NCBI RefSeq assembly: GCF_001425235.1
Contig: NZ_LMEA01000009.1
Location: 158,495 to 222,494, forward strand
Reading direction: 5' to 3'
DNA: 64,000 bases
Origin: Devosia sp. Root413D1
Lineage (GTDB): Bacteria; Pseudomonadota; Alphaproteobacteria; Rhizobiales; Devosiaceae
Position numbers and translations under genes: made by a program
Notes under the pieces: model-generated
Seen by the model: only the letters and a program-made list of their open reading frames with translations
Told to the model about the DNA's origin: nothing
Databases searched by the model: none
In this document: in pieces, positions 24,717 to 33,610 of the stretch
How the letters are laid out: every line of letters starts with the position of its first letter
Numbering within the stretch: position 1 is the stretch's first letter

Positions 24717-25484
24717 CTACCAGGCGGTCCAGCCGCCATCGACATTGAGACAGTGCCCGGTGATGTAGCTCGCGGCATCGCTGAGCAGGAACGCCGTCGG
24801 TCCGGCCATTTCGTCCTGCCGGCCGATCCGGCCGAGCATGGTCTGGCGCGCCAGGTTCCCCATGAACTCGGCATTGTCCTGCGTCGCCTGGTGCGGGTAG
24901 GGGCCGGGCGCCACGGCGTTGACGCGGATGCCGGCCGGGCCGAAATGGCCGGCCATGTAGCGCACCATCTGGATCATCCCGGCCTTGCCGGCGCCGTACT
25001 CGATCGGGTTGGGCGCCATGTCGCCCGGGTAGTTCGCCGGGTTCGGCGCCACCACGCCATACATCGAGGCATAGAGCACCATCGCGCCGCCAGGGCCCAT
25101 ATGCCTGGCTGCCTCGCGCGCGAGGAGGAAGCTGCCGGTGAGGTTCAGCCGGTTGGTGCGGTCGAAATCCGCCGCGGTCAGCTCCTCGAAGCGCTTGCCG
25201 GTGGAGCCGAAGGTGGCGTTCACCACCCCATGCAGCGCGCCGAACTGTTGCGCCGCGCCGCGTACCGCCTTGAGGATCGAGTCCTCGTCGCCGATGTCGA
25301 GCGGCAATGCCAGCACCCCGCCGCCGAGCCCCTTGAGCTCGGCCTCGGCTGCCGCCAGCCGCTCCGGGTCGATGTCCGCCAGCACTACATTGGCGCCCTC
25401 AGCGGCGAGCAACTTGCTCACTGGCAGCGCCAGGTAGCCCGCGCCACCGGCCATCAGAATGGTCTTGCCACCAAAACCAGGCAT
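24717..25484 (-). CDS. SDR oxidoreductase, second copy in operon
   Basis: A 255-residue SDR. Cofactor motif GGAGYLALP (residues 13-21), catalytic S140 (YASMYG), Y163 and K167 (YGAGK). The stretch ANYPGDMAPNPIEYGAGKAG parallels that of the SDR at 22957, so the two are divergent members of one subfamily and probably catalyse successive or alternative oxidations of one sugar. The start overlaps the stop of the upstream Gfo/Idh gene by one base. Confidence 0.82.
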   Translation of the reverse strand: MPGFGGKTILMAGGAGYLALPVSKLLAAEGANVVLADIDPERLAAAEAELKGLGGGVLALPLDIGDEDSILKAVRGAAQQFGALHGVVNATFGSTGKRFEELTAADFDRTNRLNLTGSFLLAREAARHMGPGGAMVLYASMYGVVAPNPANYPGDMAPNPIEYGAGKAGMIQMVRYMAGHFGPAGIRVNAVAPGPYPHQATQDNAEFMGNLARQTMLGRIGRQDEMAGPTAFLLSDAASYITGHCLNVDGGWTAW

Positions 25485-26485
25485 CAGAGCCTCACGATCC
25501 GTTTTTCGAGCCAGGATTGCTTGGCGGCCAGCGCCACCCGCAGGTTGTCACGCGCGTCGTCGAGCGTCGCCAGCCAGCACGGCTTGCCCTCGATCGCATC
25601 GAGCATGGCGTCGGCCTGCATGCGGAAGCGCGCCTGATGCGCTTCGGTCGGCACCAGCCCCTGCATGAAGTCGCGCTCGTCCTGCCATTTGCCGCTGTCG
25701 TCGTCGGCGAATTTCAGCGTCGAATGCTCGAGCATCAGGTTGCCCTTGGTGCCGATGAACTCGAAGCGCGCAATATTGGGCTTCTGGAACTGGTTGATGG
25801 TGACGTTCGCCATGGCGCCGCTCTGAAAGCGGATCGAGACGAGGCAGGTGTCCTCGGTATTGGTGCCCTCGAGCACCAGCCGGTCATAGAGGCAGCTGAC
25901 ATCGGTCGGCTTGCCCATCAGCCAGATCAGCATGTCGAACAGGTGGCTCGCCGCATCGAGAATGGCGCCGCCGCCCATTTCCGGGCGGGCGTAGTAGGTG
26001 CGCTGGAAATCCGGTCGATATTTCGGGAATTCCTGCGAGGAGTTGAGATAGGCGAGCCGCAGCGTGCCGATCTTGCCGTCGAGGATCTGCTGGCGCAGCG
26101 TCACCACTTCATCGGCGACCCGCCGCACATAGCCGACCCGCGCCACGAGGTTCTTGGAGTGGACCAGCGCCAGCGTCTCGTCGACCTCGTCCATGGTCAC
26201 CGACAGCGGCTTCTCGACGAGGAAGTTGAGTCCGGCCTCGGCGCAGCGCCGCATCAGCGCCACATGAAAGTTGGCCGGGGCACAGATCACCGCGAGGTCG
26301 AAACTGTTGAGGTCGGCTTCGCTGATATCGGTATAGGTCTCGGTGATGCCGAACAGCGCCTTGGCTTCATCGCGGCGCCCGGCGTCCGGCTCGACGATCG
26401 CCAGCTGCACCCGCCCCGTCAGGCTGTAGCCCTTGAGGTGGCGCCGGCCAATGCCGCCGCTCCCCACGATAAGCACCCGCTTCAC
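25484..26485 (-). CDS. Gfo/Idh/MocA-family oxidoreductase
   Basis: A 333-residue dehydrogenase. The GTG giving MKRVLIVGSGGIGRRHLKGY is chosen, with a GGGGG site eight bases before it; a TTG 24 bp earlier lies too close to the operator. It has a normal Gly-x-Gly-x-x-Gly loop (GSGGIGRRH), the FLVEKPLSV segment bearing the conserved Lys, and GGGAILDAASHLFDML with the catalytic-type Asp and His. It heads the five-gene minus-strand operon, 31 bp from an island operator. Confidence 0.85.
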   Translation of the reverse strand: MKRVLIVGSGGIGRRHLKGYSLTGRVQLAIVEPDAGRRDEAKALFGITETYTDISEADLNSFDLAVICAPANFHVALMRRCAEAGLNFLVEKPLSVTMDEVDETLALVHSKNLVARVGYVRRVADEVVTLRQQILDGKIGTLRLAYLNSSQEFPKYRPDFQRTYYARPEMGGGAILDAASHLFDMLIWLMGKPTDVSCLYDRLVLEGTNTEDTCLVSIRFQSGAMANVTINQFQKPNIARFEFIGTKGNLMLEHSTLKFADDDSGKWQDERDFMQGLVPTEAHQARFRMQADAMLDAIEGKPCWLATLDDARDNLRVALAAKQSWLEKRIVRL

Positions 26486-26515
26486 CGACGCTGCCCCCTC
26501 ACCCGACAACCAAGT

Positions 26516-26531
26516 ATGTTGTTATGCTAAC
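26516..26531. promoter_or_regulatory. Island operator for the dehydrogenase/aldolase operon
   Basis: ATGTTGTTATGCTAAC, followed by GGCATATTTA. The neighbouring site at 26685 has the nearly identical form with GGTATATTTA, so the two are direct copies about 170 bp apart. It lies 31 bp before the start codon of the minus-strand operon. Confidence 0.7.
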
Positions 26532-26684
26532 GGCATATTTAGTGCTGTCAATCGCGGCTGAGGGTCATCAGCTGCACAAAAAGTCGAAAGCCGTTGAGCT
26601 CGCACCATGATCCGTGATGCGGCGGTTCCGCCAGACGAACCACAGTCGAACGCACTGTTTGACTCACTTGACTCCAAGAAAAGC

Positions 26685-26700
26685 ATGTTATCATGCTAAC
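26685..26700. promoter_or_regulatory. Island operator for the uronate-dehydrogenase-like gene
   Basis: ATGTTATCATGCTAAC, with core GTTATCATGCTAAC. Two TTGACT hexamers (26659-26664 and 26668-26673) lie upstream as possible -35 elements. The operator ends 38 bp before the ATG of the next gene on the plus strand. Confidence 0.7.
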
Positions 26701-26738
26701 GGTATATTTAACCGATCAATGCAGGGGGATGCATTCGA

Positions 26739-27524
26739 ATGGGTACAAAACCAAAGGTCCTCGTGACCGGCGCCAGCGGTCTGATTGGCGGCCTCGTCAT
26801 CCGCGACCTCTCCGACAAATACGAGTTCAGCGGCTTGAGCCGGCGTGTCGTCCCGGGGATCGTCCACACCCAGGCCGAGATCGCCGACCCGGTGGCCATC
26901 CGCAAGGCGTCCGCGGGCATGGACATGGTGCTGCACCTGGCGGCCGAAACGCACGAGTATGACGACTGGGACAAGGTGATGCAGAACACCATCGGCGGCA
27001 CCCTCAACATGTTCCGCGCTGCACAGGAGGCCGGCGTGAAGCGGGTGGTGTTCATGAGCACCGGCAGCACCATGTGCGGCTATGAATGGTACGAGGGCTC
27101 GCCCTACGGCAAGCTCGCCGCCAACCAGTTGCAGGCCCTGCCGCCGGGCGAAAAACTGCTCGACTACAAGGATCCGCCGCGCCCCGACAGCTTTTATGGG
27201 GTCGGCAAGCTGTTCGGCGAGAATACCGGCCGGCTGTTCTCCGATCGCTACGGCATGTCGGTGATCTGCATTCGGCTCGGCGCCGTGCTGCCGAGCGACC
27301 AGCCCGAACTGATCCGCCATTACCCCGGCTACCTCTCGCAGGCCGACGCGGTGCAGATGGTCGACAAATGCCTCGATGCCCCCGAAAGCGTCCGCTTCGA
27401 CATCTTCGACGCCATCTCCGAGAACAAGCGCCGCTGGCGCGACACCTCGCACGCCAAACAGGTCATCGGCTGGCAGCCGACGGGTTCGGCCGACAAGTAC
27501 GACATCAGCAAGCTGAGCGTTTGA
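26739..27524 (+). CDS. NAD-dependent epimerase/dehydrogenase, uronate-dehydrogenase-like
   Basis: A 261-residue extended-SDR enzyme. The NAD loop is TGASGLIGG (residues 10-18) and the catalytic pair is Y153 and K157 in SFYGVGKLFGE. The short length and the ending RDTSHAKQVIGWQPTGSAD resemble uronate dehydrogenases, which oxidise hexuronates to aldarolactones. The substrate may instead be another sugar aldehyde of this island. AGGGGGA lies nine bases before the ATG. It is a single gene controlled by its own operator copy. Confidence 0.78.
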   Translation: MGTKPKVLVTGASGLIGGLVIRDLSDKYEFSGLSRRVVPGIVHTQAEIADPVAIRKASAGMDMVLHLAAETHEYDDWDKVMQNTIGGTLNMFRAAQEAGVKRVVFMSTGSTMCGYEWYEGSPYGKLAANQLQALPPGEKLLDYKDPPRPDSFYGVGKLFGENTGRLFSDRYGMSVICIRLGAVLPSDQPELIRHYPGYLSQADAVQMVDKCLDAPESVRFDIFDAISENKRRWRDTSHAKQVIGWQPTGSADKYDISKLSV

Positions 27525-27555
27525 GCGGCCGAAACCGCCAATCGTGCAGCGGCTG

Positions 27556-27761
27556 CCTTCTCCCACAACAAGGGGAGAAGGCGAGAGGTGTCTTACTCTC
27601 CATCTCGCCACTCCCACCGGCCGTCATCCCGGCGAACGCCGGGACCCACTGCTCGGAGGCCTGGGCAGGCACGAACCGTGCTGATCTGTCACGGCAAGGT
27701 CGGCGGGGTCCGCGCCGGTGCAACCTTCGGAGCACTGGGTCTCGACTTTCGTCGGGATGAC
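27556..27761. repeat. Palindromic repeats (family C single unit, family A pair)
   Basis: CCTTCTCCC and GGGGAGAAGG (27556-27581) form a family C unit. A family A pair follows: GTCATCCCGGCGAACGCCGG at 27623 and its weaker inverted partner ending at 27761. Together they fill the left part of a 620-bp gene-free stretch. Bases 27762-27895 show nothing recognisable. Confidence 0.75.
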
Positions 27762-27898
27762 GGCCGTTGGGGTGGGTTTCATCCAGCCCGACTGCGACCA
27801 AGCCCATCCCCCCAAAAATCCCCGGAAATCCTGACTTTGTTCCGTCTGGCGAACCTATTCGCCGGTGTCGCAGCCGTCGCTTGACCACCCCAAACTGA

Positions 27899-27922
27899 TA
27901 TGTTGTTATGTTAATGACATAT
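27899..27922. promoter_or_regulatory. Island operator and promoter of the FadR-type regulator operon
   Basis: The core GTTGTTATGTTAAT (27902-27915) lies inside a larger inverted repeat, ATATGT (27899-27904) with ACATAT (27917-27922). TTGACC at 27881-27886, 17 bp and TGTTAT give a plausible promoter whose -10 is covered by the operator. The start codon is about 225 bp downstream, the only long leader among the sites. The leader (27923-28144) has no recognised RNA element. Confidence 0.6.
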
Positions 27923-28144
27923 GCAGGCCACCAGGGGGAATTGGTGACTCAGCGGGGCGATATCGTCGATCGGATGCGCGCTGGCCGCGCCCCGCTCCGC
28001 CCGTCCGTCAACCGCTTCCACCATCCGTCGATGCCCACTTGTTCACAGCGAGCATGGCAGTTTGGTCGACCAAAACATAAAAGTTTGACACCATATAGCG
28101 TCACATGGCTCCCTAAAGTTGTAGAGGACTGGGGAACCGCTGAC

Positions 28145-28888
28145 ATGGCGACCGAAGCTGCCGACATCGCGCAGGCGCTGGCCGAGGACATCCACTCCGG
28201 CGTCATCAAGGCCGGAGAGATGATCCCGTCGGAACGCGATCTCTGCGAGCGCTTCGCTGTCGGGCGCACCGTGGTGCGCGAAGCCATCACCATGCTCGAG
28301 GGCATGAAGCTGATCGAACAGCGCAAGGGCTTTCGTCCGCGCGTCGTGACGCCGACGCTGGCCCAGGCCATGGCCGGGGCCGCCGAGGCGGCGCGCTTCT
28401 TCTTTCGCGGCAGCGAGGGCAATGCCCATCTGGAGCAGGCTCGGTTCTTTCTCGAAATGAGCCTGGTGCGCTATGCCGCCCAATACGCCACGCAGGCGCA
28501 GCTGGGCAAAATGCTGGCGGCCATTGAGGCGTGTGAGCGCGCCATCGGCAACTACCCGCTGTTCCGTGAGATGGACCTGCGCTTTCATCGCACGCTGGCC
28601 GAAGTGCCGGGCAACCCGATCTTCGTTGCGCTGCACGATGCCTTTGTCGATCGCCTGATGCGCCGCCGCGAGGCGCCGGCCGATGTCGCCACCCATAACC
28701 GGCGCAGCAATGACGAGCATCGCGCCATCGTCACCGCTCTTGTCGCCCGCGACGAGCCGGAGGCGGTCAGGGTGCTGACCGTCCACCTGTCGCGCAACTA
28801 CGCCACCTACATGCGCCAGGCCCTTAGCGGCACTGAATCGCCTGTCGGCACTGAACCACGTGCGGCCGTTTCCAACTCGGAGGGATGA
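28145..28888 (+). CDS. GntR-family (FadR subfamily) regulator
   Basis: A 247-residue regulator starting MATEAADIAQALAED, with GGGGAA about eight bases upstream; a longer frame upstream is not family-like. The GntR winged helix covers residues 5-72 (GEMIPSERDLCERFAVGRTV, VREAITMLEGMKLIEQ). The FCD effector domain covers about 95-225, with metal-type histidines in MDLRFHRTLAE, NDEHRAIVTAL and LTVHLSRNY. FCD proteins sense sugar acids and organic acids. It leads a plus-strand run with the ABC importer and the nanA-like lyase, and an island operator precedes it, suggesting autoregulation and control of the whole island, as NanR does elsewhere. Confidence 0.85.
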   Translation: MATEAADIAQALAEDIHSGVIKAGEMIPSERDLCERFAVGRTVVREAITMLEGMKLIEQRKGFRPRVVTPTLAQAMAGAAEAARFFFRGSEGNAHLEQARFFLEMSLVRYAAQYATQAQLGKMLAAIEACERAIGNYPLFREMDLRFHRTLAEVPGNPIFVALHDAFVDRLMRRREAPADVATHNRRSNDEHRAIVTALVARDEPEAVRVLTVHLSRNYATYMRQALSGTESPVGTEPRAAVSNSEG

Positions 28889-28963
28889 GAGGGAAGGCCG
28901 GCGCCGTCGGGGTCCACGAAAGCGTGGATCACTATCCGTGAGTTAAACAGGGAACCCATTCAC

Positions 28964-30586
28964 ATGAAGAAATTGCTGGCACTTGGCATGGCGCTGCTCA
29001 TGTCGACCTCGGCGATCGGCACCGCAGCCGCGCAAGCCACCAACAACAACCCGCTTTCGGACGTCCGCGTCCGCCAGGCCCTGGCCTACGCCATCGACAT
29101 GCAGACCATCATCGACACCATCTTCGATGGCAACGCCATCAAGGCGGTCGGCATGCTGCCCAATGGCCCGTTCAAGAACCCCGAGCTCAACCCCTACGAT
29201 TACAACCCGGACAAGGCACGCGAGCTGCTGAAGGAAGCCGGCTGGGATTCGAACCGCACCCTCGAGATGGTCTACTATTACGATGACCAGATCACCGCCA
29301 ACCTGATGCAGGCGCTGCAGGCCTATTTCGCCGATGTCGGCATCAACATGAATGCCCGCCTGCTGACCGGCGACGTGGCCAAAACCCTCGGCGCCATCCC
29401 GCCGAACCCGACCGACAAGTCGCTGGTCTCCTGGGATCTCGGCTATGGCGCCCGCGCTGCCATCGTCATGCAGGAATATTACAACGACTACGCCACCGGT
29501 AAAGCCAGCTCCGACCAGTTCCCGGGCACGCCCGAGATGGACGCGGCCATTGCCGCCACCAATGCCAGCACCGATCCGGAGAAGCAGAAGGAAGCCTTCT
29601 TCGCCATCGAAAAGCTGATGAACGACAACGTCTACACCGTGCCGCTCTACTACCAGCGACTGTTCACGGTGGAGAGCGACCGGCTGAACCGCAACGGCGC
29701 CCCTTACGGCAACGAGCAGTTCAACTACAACTGGGATATCCAGAACTGGACCGTCACACCCGACGCCAGCGGCAAGCAGGTGTTTTACACCAACGGCGCC
29801 CCGGTCGATTATTTCGAGCATCCCTGGGCCAATCTCGGCCTCTGGGTCGGCAACCGCTTCGTCTTCGACCGGCTGCTGTTCGCCAACCCGACCATGACGG
29901 GCGTTGCCGGCGGCGACCTCGCCGAGAGCTATACCATCAGCGATGACGGCAAGACCGTGACGCTGACGCTGCGCGATAACATCAAGTGGCACGATGGCGA
30001 GCCGATCACCGTCGACGACGTCACCTGGAGTTTCGAGGCGGCTCTGTTCGTGCCGAACCTGCATGGCGTGGTGGGCAAGACCCTCAACGCACTCGAGGGC
30101 GCCGCCGACTATGTGGCGAAGAAAGCCGAGCACATCTCGGGCATTTCGACCGAAGGCAACACCATCACGCTGAAGTTCGCGACGCTCGACCCGAACGTCC
30201 TGATCTCGCTCAGCCAGTTCGCGCCGCTGCCCAAGAAGTATTTCGAGGGCACCGATCCGACCGTGCTGCAGCAGAACGCCTTCTGGCAGAAGCCGGTCGG
30301 CTCCGGCCCGTTCAAGGTCGATACTGTCGCCTTCGGCGACTACGCATCGCTCTTGCCGTTCGACGACTACTTCCTCGGCAAGCCCAAGATCGAGCAGGTG
30401 GTGGCCTTTGCCAGCGCCGACGGCGACGTCAACATGGTCAAGAACGCTGCGGCCAACCGCATCGACTTCGCCATCACCAAGGTGACCAGCGACGTGAAGG
30501 CATTGGAAGCGATGCCGCACATGAAGCTGACGCCGATGGATATCCCCTACACCCGCATGATGTGGATCAACACTTACGACAAGTAA
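28964..30586 (+). CDS. Circularly permuted Dpp-type ABC substrate-binding protein
   Basis: A 540-residue periplasmic protein with signal peptide (MKKLLALGMALLMSTSAIG, cleavage near 23-25). The SBP_bac_5 landmarks are all present but in rotated order. DVRVRQALAYAID, which normally lies past the middle of the protein, is at residues 33-45, YNPDKARELLKEAGW is at about 80-94 and VPLYYQRLF near 226. The normally N-terminal landmarks come after: LAESYTISDDGKTVTLTLRD from residue 319, IKWHDGEP, PVGSGPFKVD near 444, and FLGKPKIE near 470. The protein ends MMWINTYDK, which in an unpermuted relative would run straight into NNPLSDVRVRQ. The cut falls at the interdomain hinge. The frame is unbroken and fits its operon with four ABC genes. 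Confidence 0.88.
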   Translation: MKKLLALGMALLMSTSAIGTAAAQATNNNPLSDVRVRQALAYAIDMQTIIDTIFDGNAIKAVGMLPNGPFKNPELNPYDYNPDKARELLKEAGWDSNRTLEMVYYYDDQITANLMQALQAYFADVGINMNARLLTGDVAKTLGAIPPNPTDKSLVSWDLGYGARAAIVMQEYYNDYATGKASSDQFPGTPEMDAAIAATNASTDPEKQKEAFFAIEKLMNDNVYTVPLYYQRLFTVESDRLNRNGAPYGNEQFNYNWDIQNWTVTPDASGKQVFYTNGAPVDYFEHPWANLGLWVGNRFVFDRLLFANPTMTGVAGGDLAESYTISDDGKTVTLTLRDNIKWHDGEPITVDDVTWSFEAALFVPNLHGVVGKTLNALEGAADYVAKKAEHISGISTEGNTITLKFATLDPNVLISLSQFAPLPKKYFEGTDPTVLQQNAFWQKPVGSGPFKVDTVAFGDYASLLPFDDYFLGKPKIEQVVAFASADGDVNMVKNAAANRIDFAITKVTSDVKALEAMPHMKLTPMDIPYTRMMWINTYDK

Positions 30587-30606
30587 GGCCCGATCCCGTT
30601 AGCTCC

Positions 30607-30633
30607 GGATGCCGCGGCCAGACCGCGGCATCC
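30607..30633 (+). terminator. Intercistronic hairpin after the binding-protein gene
   Basis: GGATGCCGCGG (30607-30617) pairs with CCGCGGCATCC (30623-30633) around a 5-base loop. No T-tract follows. Such hairpins after binding-protein genes commonly stabilise the upstream message or partly end transcription, giving more binding protein than permease. Confidence 0.75.
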
Positions 30634-30670
30634 CTCTCCCGTCGTCCCAGCCGTGTAAGGAAACAGCCGC

Positions 30671-31633
30671 GTGCTAGCCTACGTCATCAGGCGCGTTCTG
30701 ATCATGATCCCGATGGCCGTCGCCATCAGTTTCCTGATCTATCTCGGTCTCGACGCGACCCCCGGCGACGCCGTCTCCTTCATGCTGAGCCCCGAACAGA
30801 TGTCGGGCGCCAATCCCGAACGCCTCGCCGAGCTGCGCGAAGCGCTCGGCCTGAACCAGCCGCTGTTCGTCCGCTACTTCATCTGGCTCTGGGGTCTGTT
30901 GCAGGGCAATTTCGGCTACACCCTCACCGGTGGCGTGCCGATCTCGGACCTGTTGGCGCGGCGCCTGCCGGCGACGCTGGAGTTGGCCGCCGTGGCGCTG
31001 GTGCTCTCCACCGTGTTCGGCTCGATCCTCGGCATCATCAGCGCGCTCCGGCGCGGCTCGGCCACCGACAACACCCTGACCGTGGTCGGCATGGTTGGTG
31101 TTTCCATCCCCGAGTTCTTCTTCGGCCTCGTCGCCATCACCGTGTTTGCGCTGAACCTTGGCTGGCTGCCGGTCGGCGGCCGCTCGATGCCGCAATACAT
31201 CACCTTCTGGGATCGGCTGCCGCATCTGGTGATGCCGTCGCTGGTGCTGTCGATCATGATGACCGCCGGCGTCATGCGCTATGCGCGCGCCGCCATGCTC
31301 GACGCGCTCAACAAGGATTTCATCAAGACCGCCCGCTCCAAGGGCCTGCCGGAATGGCGGGTCAACCTGCTGCACGGTTTTCGCGTCGCGCTCACCCCGG
31401 TGGTGGTACTGATCGGCTTCCGCCTGCCGGCGCTGATCGGCGGCTCGGTGATCGTCGAGCAGGTGTTCCAGTGGCCGGGCGTCGGCAGCCTGTTCGTCCT
31501 CTCGGTGCGTAACCAGGACTATCCGGTGGTGATGGCCGTGGCACTGATCTCGGTGGTCACCGTGCTGGTGGTCAGCGTCGTGATCGACGTCCTCACCGCC
31601 ATCATCGATCCACGCGTCCGGTTGGGGAACTAG
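30671..31633 (+). CDS. Dpp-type ABC transporter permease 1
   Basis: A 320-residue DppB-like permease starting at GTG, with AAGGA before it. It has six predicted membrane helices, the N-terminal MLAYVIRRVLIMIP typical of the family, GNFGYTLTGGVPISDLLARR, and the EAA-type coupling loop around DALNKDFIKTARSKGLPEW. It pairs with the permease at 31636. Family transporters carry peptides, nickel, oligosaccharides or, in SatABCD systems, sialic acid. Confidence 0.92.
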   Translation: MLAYVIRRVLIMIPMAVAISFLIYLGLDATPGDAVSFMLSPEQMSGANPERLAELREALGLNQPLFVRYFIWLWGLLQGNFGYTLTGGVPISDLLARRLPATLELAAVALVLSTVFGSILGIISALRRGSATDNTLTVVGMVGVSIPEFFFGLVAITVFALNLGWLPVGGRSMPQYITFWDRLPHLVMPSLVLSIMMTAGVMRYARAAMLDALNKDFIKTARSKGLPEWRVNLLHGFRVALTPVVVLIGFRLPALIGGSVIVEQVFQWPGVGSLFVLSVRNQDYPVVMAVALISVVTVLVVSVVIDVLTAIIDPRVRLGN

Positions 31634-31635
31634 CC

Positions 31636-32571
31636 ATGGCCCTCGCCGATATTCCGCGCCGCCGCAACCGTTTCGACCGCCGCTTCGACCGCATCCGCGA
31701 ACTCGAGGAGGCCGGCCGTCTGAAGCACCCGACCGGCAGCCGGCTGCTGCGCAAGTTCATCAGCAACCGGCTCGCCGTTGTCGGGCTGGTGGTGTTCAGC
31801 GTCATCATTCTTGCCTCGATCTTTGCGCCGCTGCTGACGCCGTGGGACCCGACCAAGATCAACCTCCGCGCCATGCTGCAGCCGCCCTCCTGGGAGCATT
31901 GGCTGGGCACCGACAAGACCGGGCGCGACGTGTTTGCCCGCGTGCTCTATGGCGGCCGCATCTCGATCCTTGTCGGGCTCGGCAGCGCCGTGGTCTCGGC
32001 CATTATCGGGGTGATCGTCGGCTGCTATGCCGGCTATGTCGGCGGCTGGTTCGATGCCATCTGCATGCGCATCTCCGAGATCATCATGGCCTTCCCGGAG
32101 CTGATCCTGGTGCTGATGCTGGTCTCGATCCTCGGCCAGTCGCTTTCCAACATCATGATCATCTTCATCGTCGGCGGCTGGTGCGGCATTTATCGCCTCG
32201 CCCGCGCCAGCATGCTGTCGCTGCGCGAAGAGGAGTATGTTCAGGCGCTGCGGAGCTTCGGGCTCAGTGTGCCGCTGATCTGCTTCAAGCACATCCTGCC
32301 CAACGCGCTTGGGCCCATCATGGTCAACATCACGCTCTCGACCGCCGCTTTCATCCTCGCCGAAGCCGGCTTGAGCTTCCTCGGGCTGGGCGTGCCGATG
32401 AACATCGCCACCTGGGGCAACATCCTCAACGTCGCGCAGGATCTCGGCGTCTTGCAGAACAACTGGTGGATCTGGCTGCCGGTCGGCACCACGATTTCGC
32501 TCTTCGTTCTGAGCGTCAATTTCATCGGCGACGGCCTCCGCGACGCCACCGACCCGACGCAACAGGGCTAG
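31636..32571 (+). CDS. Dpp-type ABC transporter permease 2
   Basis: A 311-residue DppC-like permease starting two bases after the previous stop. It has an arginine-rich N-terminus of about 45 residues, then the family signature HWLGTDKTGRDVFARVLYGG and the EAA loop EEYVQALRSFGLSVPLICFK. Six membrane helices are predicted. The N-terminal extension is longer than in many relatives but not unusual. Confidence 0.92.
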   Translation: MALADIPRRRNRFDRRFDRIRELEEAGRLKHPTGSRLLRKFISNRLAVVGLVVFSVIILASIFAPLLTPWDPTKINLRAMLQPPSWEHWLGTDKTGRDVFARVLYGGRISILVGLGSAVVSAIIGVIVGCYAGYVGGWFDAICMRISEIIMAFPELILVLMLVSILGQSLSNIMIIFIVGGWCGIYRLARASMLSLREEEYVQALRSFGLSVPLICFKHILPNALGPIMVNITLSTAAFILAEAGLSFLGLGVPMNIATWGNILNVAQDLGVLQNNWWIWLPVGTTISLFVLSVNFIGDGLRDATDPTQQG

Positions 32572-32575
32572 CCGC

Positions 32576-33610
32576 ATGACCACCACCACTCAGCTGCCGG
32601 TCAACGACGTCGCGCTCAGCGTGCGCGATCTGAAGACCTTCTTTTACACCAACAAGCGCTGCAACAAGGCGGTGAACGGCGTCTCGTTCGAGATCAGGAA
32701 GGGCAAGACCCTCTGCATCGTCGGCGAGAGCGGCTGCGGCAAGTCGGTCACCGCTTCGGCGATCATGCAGCTGTTGCCGACGCTGTCGCGCATCGAACAA
32801 GGCGAGATCGTCTACCACTCGGAGCGCGGCGATATCCGGCTCGATACGCTGGAGCGCAACGGCAAGGCGATGCGTTCGATCCGCGGTTCCGAGATCGCCA
32901 TGATCTTCCAGGATCCGATGACGGCGCTGAACCCGGTCTTCACCATCGGCTTCCAGATCGCCGAGAACCTACGCTACCACACCGCTATGCGCGGCCGGCA
33001 GCTGATGGACAAGGCCATCGACCTGCTGCGCTCGATGGGCATTCCGGCGCCCGAGCGGCGGGTCGAGCAGTTCCCGCACCAGTTCTCGGGCGGCATGCGC
33101 CAGCGCGCCATGATCGCCATGGCCATGGCCTGCAACCCGAAAATCCTGATCGCCGACGAGCCGACCACGGCGCTCGACGTCACCATCCAGGCACAGATCT
33201 TCGAGCTGATGGCGACGCTGAAGCGCGAGCACGGCACCGCCATCATGCTGATCACCCACGACATGGGCGTGGTGGCCGAACTCGCTGACGATGTCGCCGT
33301 CATGTACATGGGCAATATCGTCGAGGCCGGCACCGTCGATGAGGTGCTGCGCCGCCCCAGCCACCCCTATACCCGCGCGCTGCTCGATTCCGTGCCGGTG
33401 CTGGGGCGCGGCAAGAACCAGGATATCCGCGCCATCCCGGGTTCGACCCCCGATCCGTTCAACCGGCCCAAGGGCTGCCAGTTCGCTGATCGCTGCGCTT
33501 ACAAGCTCGATGCCTGCGAGACTGCCCTGCCGGCAGAAACCCACCTGTCCCCCACGCATCGCGTCATGTGCGTGCGCCACGAGGAGTTCGCCAATGGCGT
33601 CCGCAGCTGA
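32576..33610 (+). CDS. Dpp-type ABC transporter ATP-binding protein 1
   Basis: A 344-residue DppD-like ATPase. Walker A is GESGCGKS, the signature is [17 protein letters not shown], Walker B is [12 protein letters not shown] and the H-loop is ITHDMG. The C-terminal oligopeptide-transporter extension has the cysteine cluster typical of DppD ([16 protein letters not shown]), which in relatives may hold an iron-sulfur cluster. Its last 17 bp overlap the start of the next ATPase gene. Confidence 0.93.
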   Translation: MTTTTQLPVNDVALSVRDLKTFFYTNKRCNKAVNGVSFEIRKGKTLCIVGESGCGKSVTASAIMQLLPTLSRIEQGEIVYHSERGDIRLDTLERNGKAMRSIRGSEIAMIFQDPMTALNPVFTIGFQIAENLRYHTAMRGRQLMDKAIDLLRSMGIPAPERRVEQFPHQFSGGMRQRAMIAMAMACNPKILIADEPTTALDVTIQAQIFELMATLKREHGTAIMLITHDMGVVAELADDVAVMYMGNIVEAGTVDEVLRRPSHPYTRALLDSVPVLGRGKNQDIRAIPGSTPDPFNRPKGCQFADRCAYKLDACETALPAETHLSPTHRVMCVRHEEFANGVRS

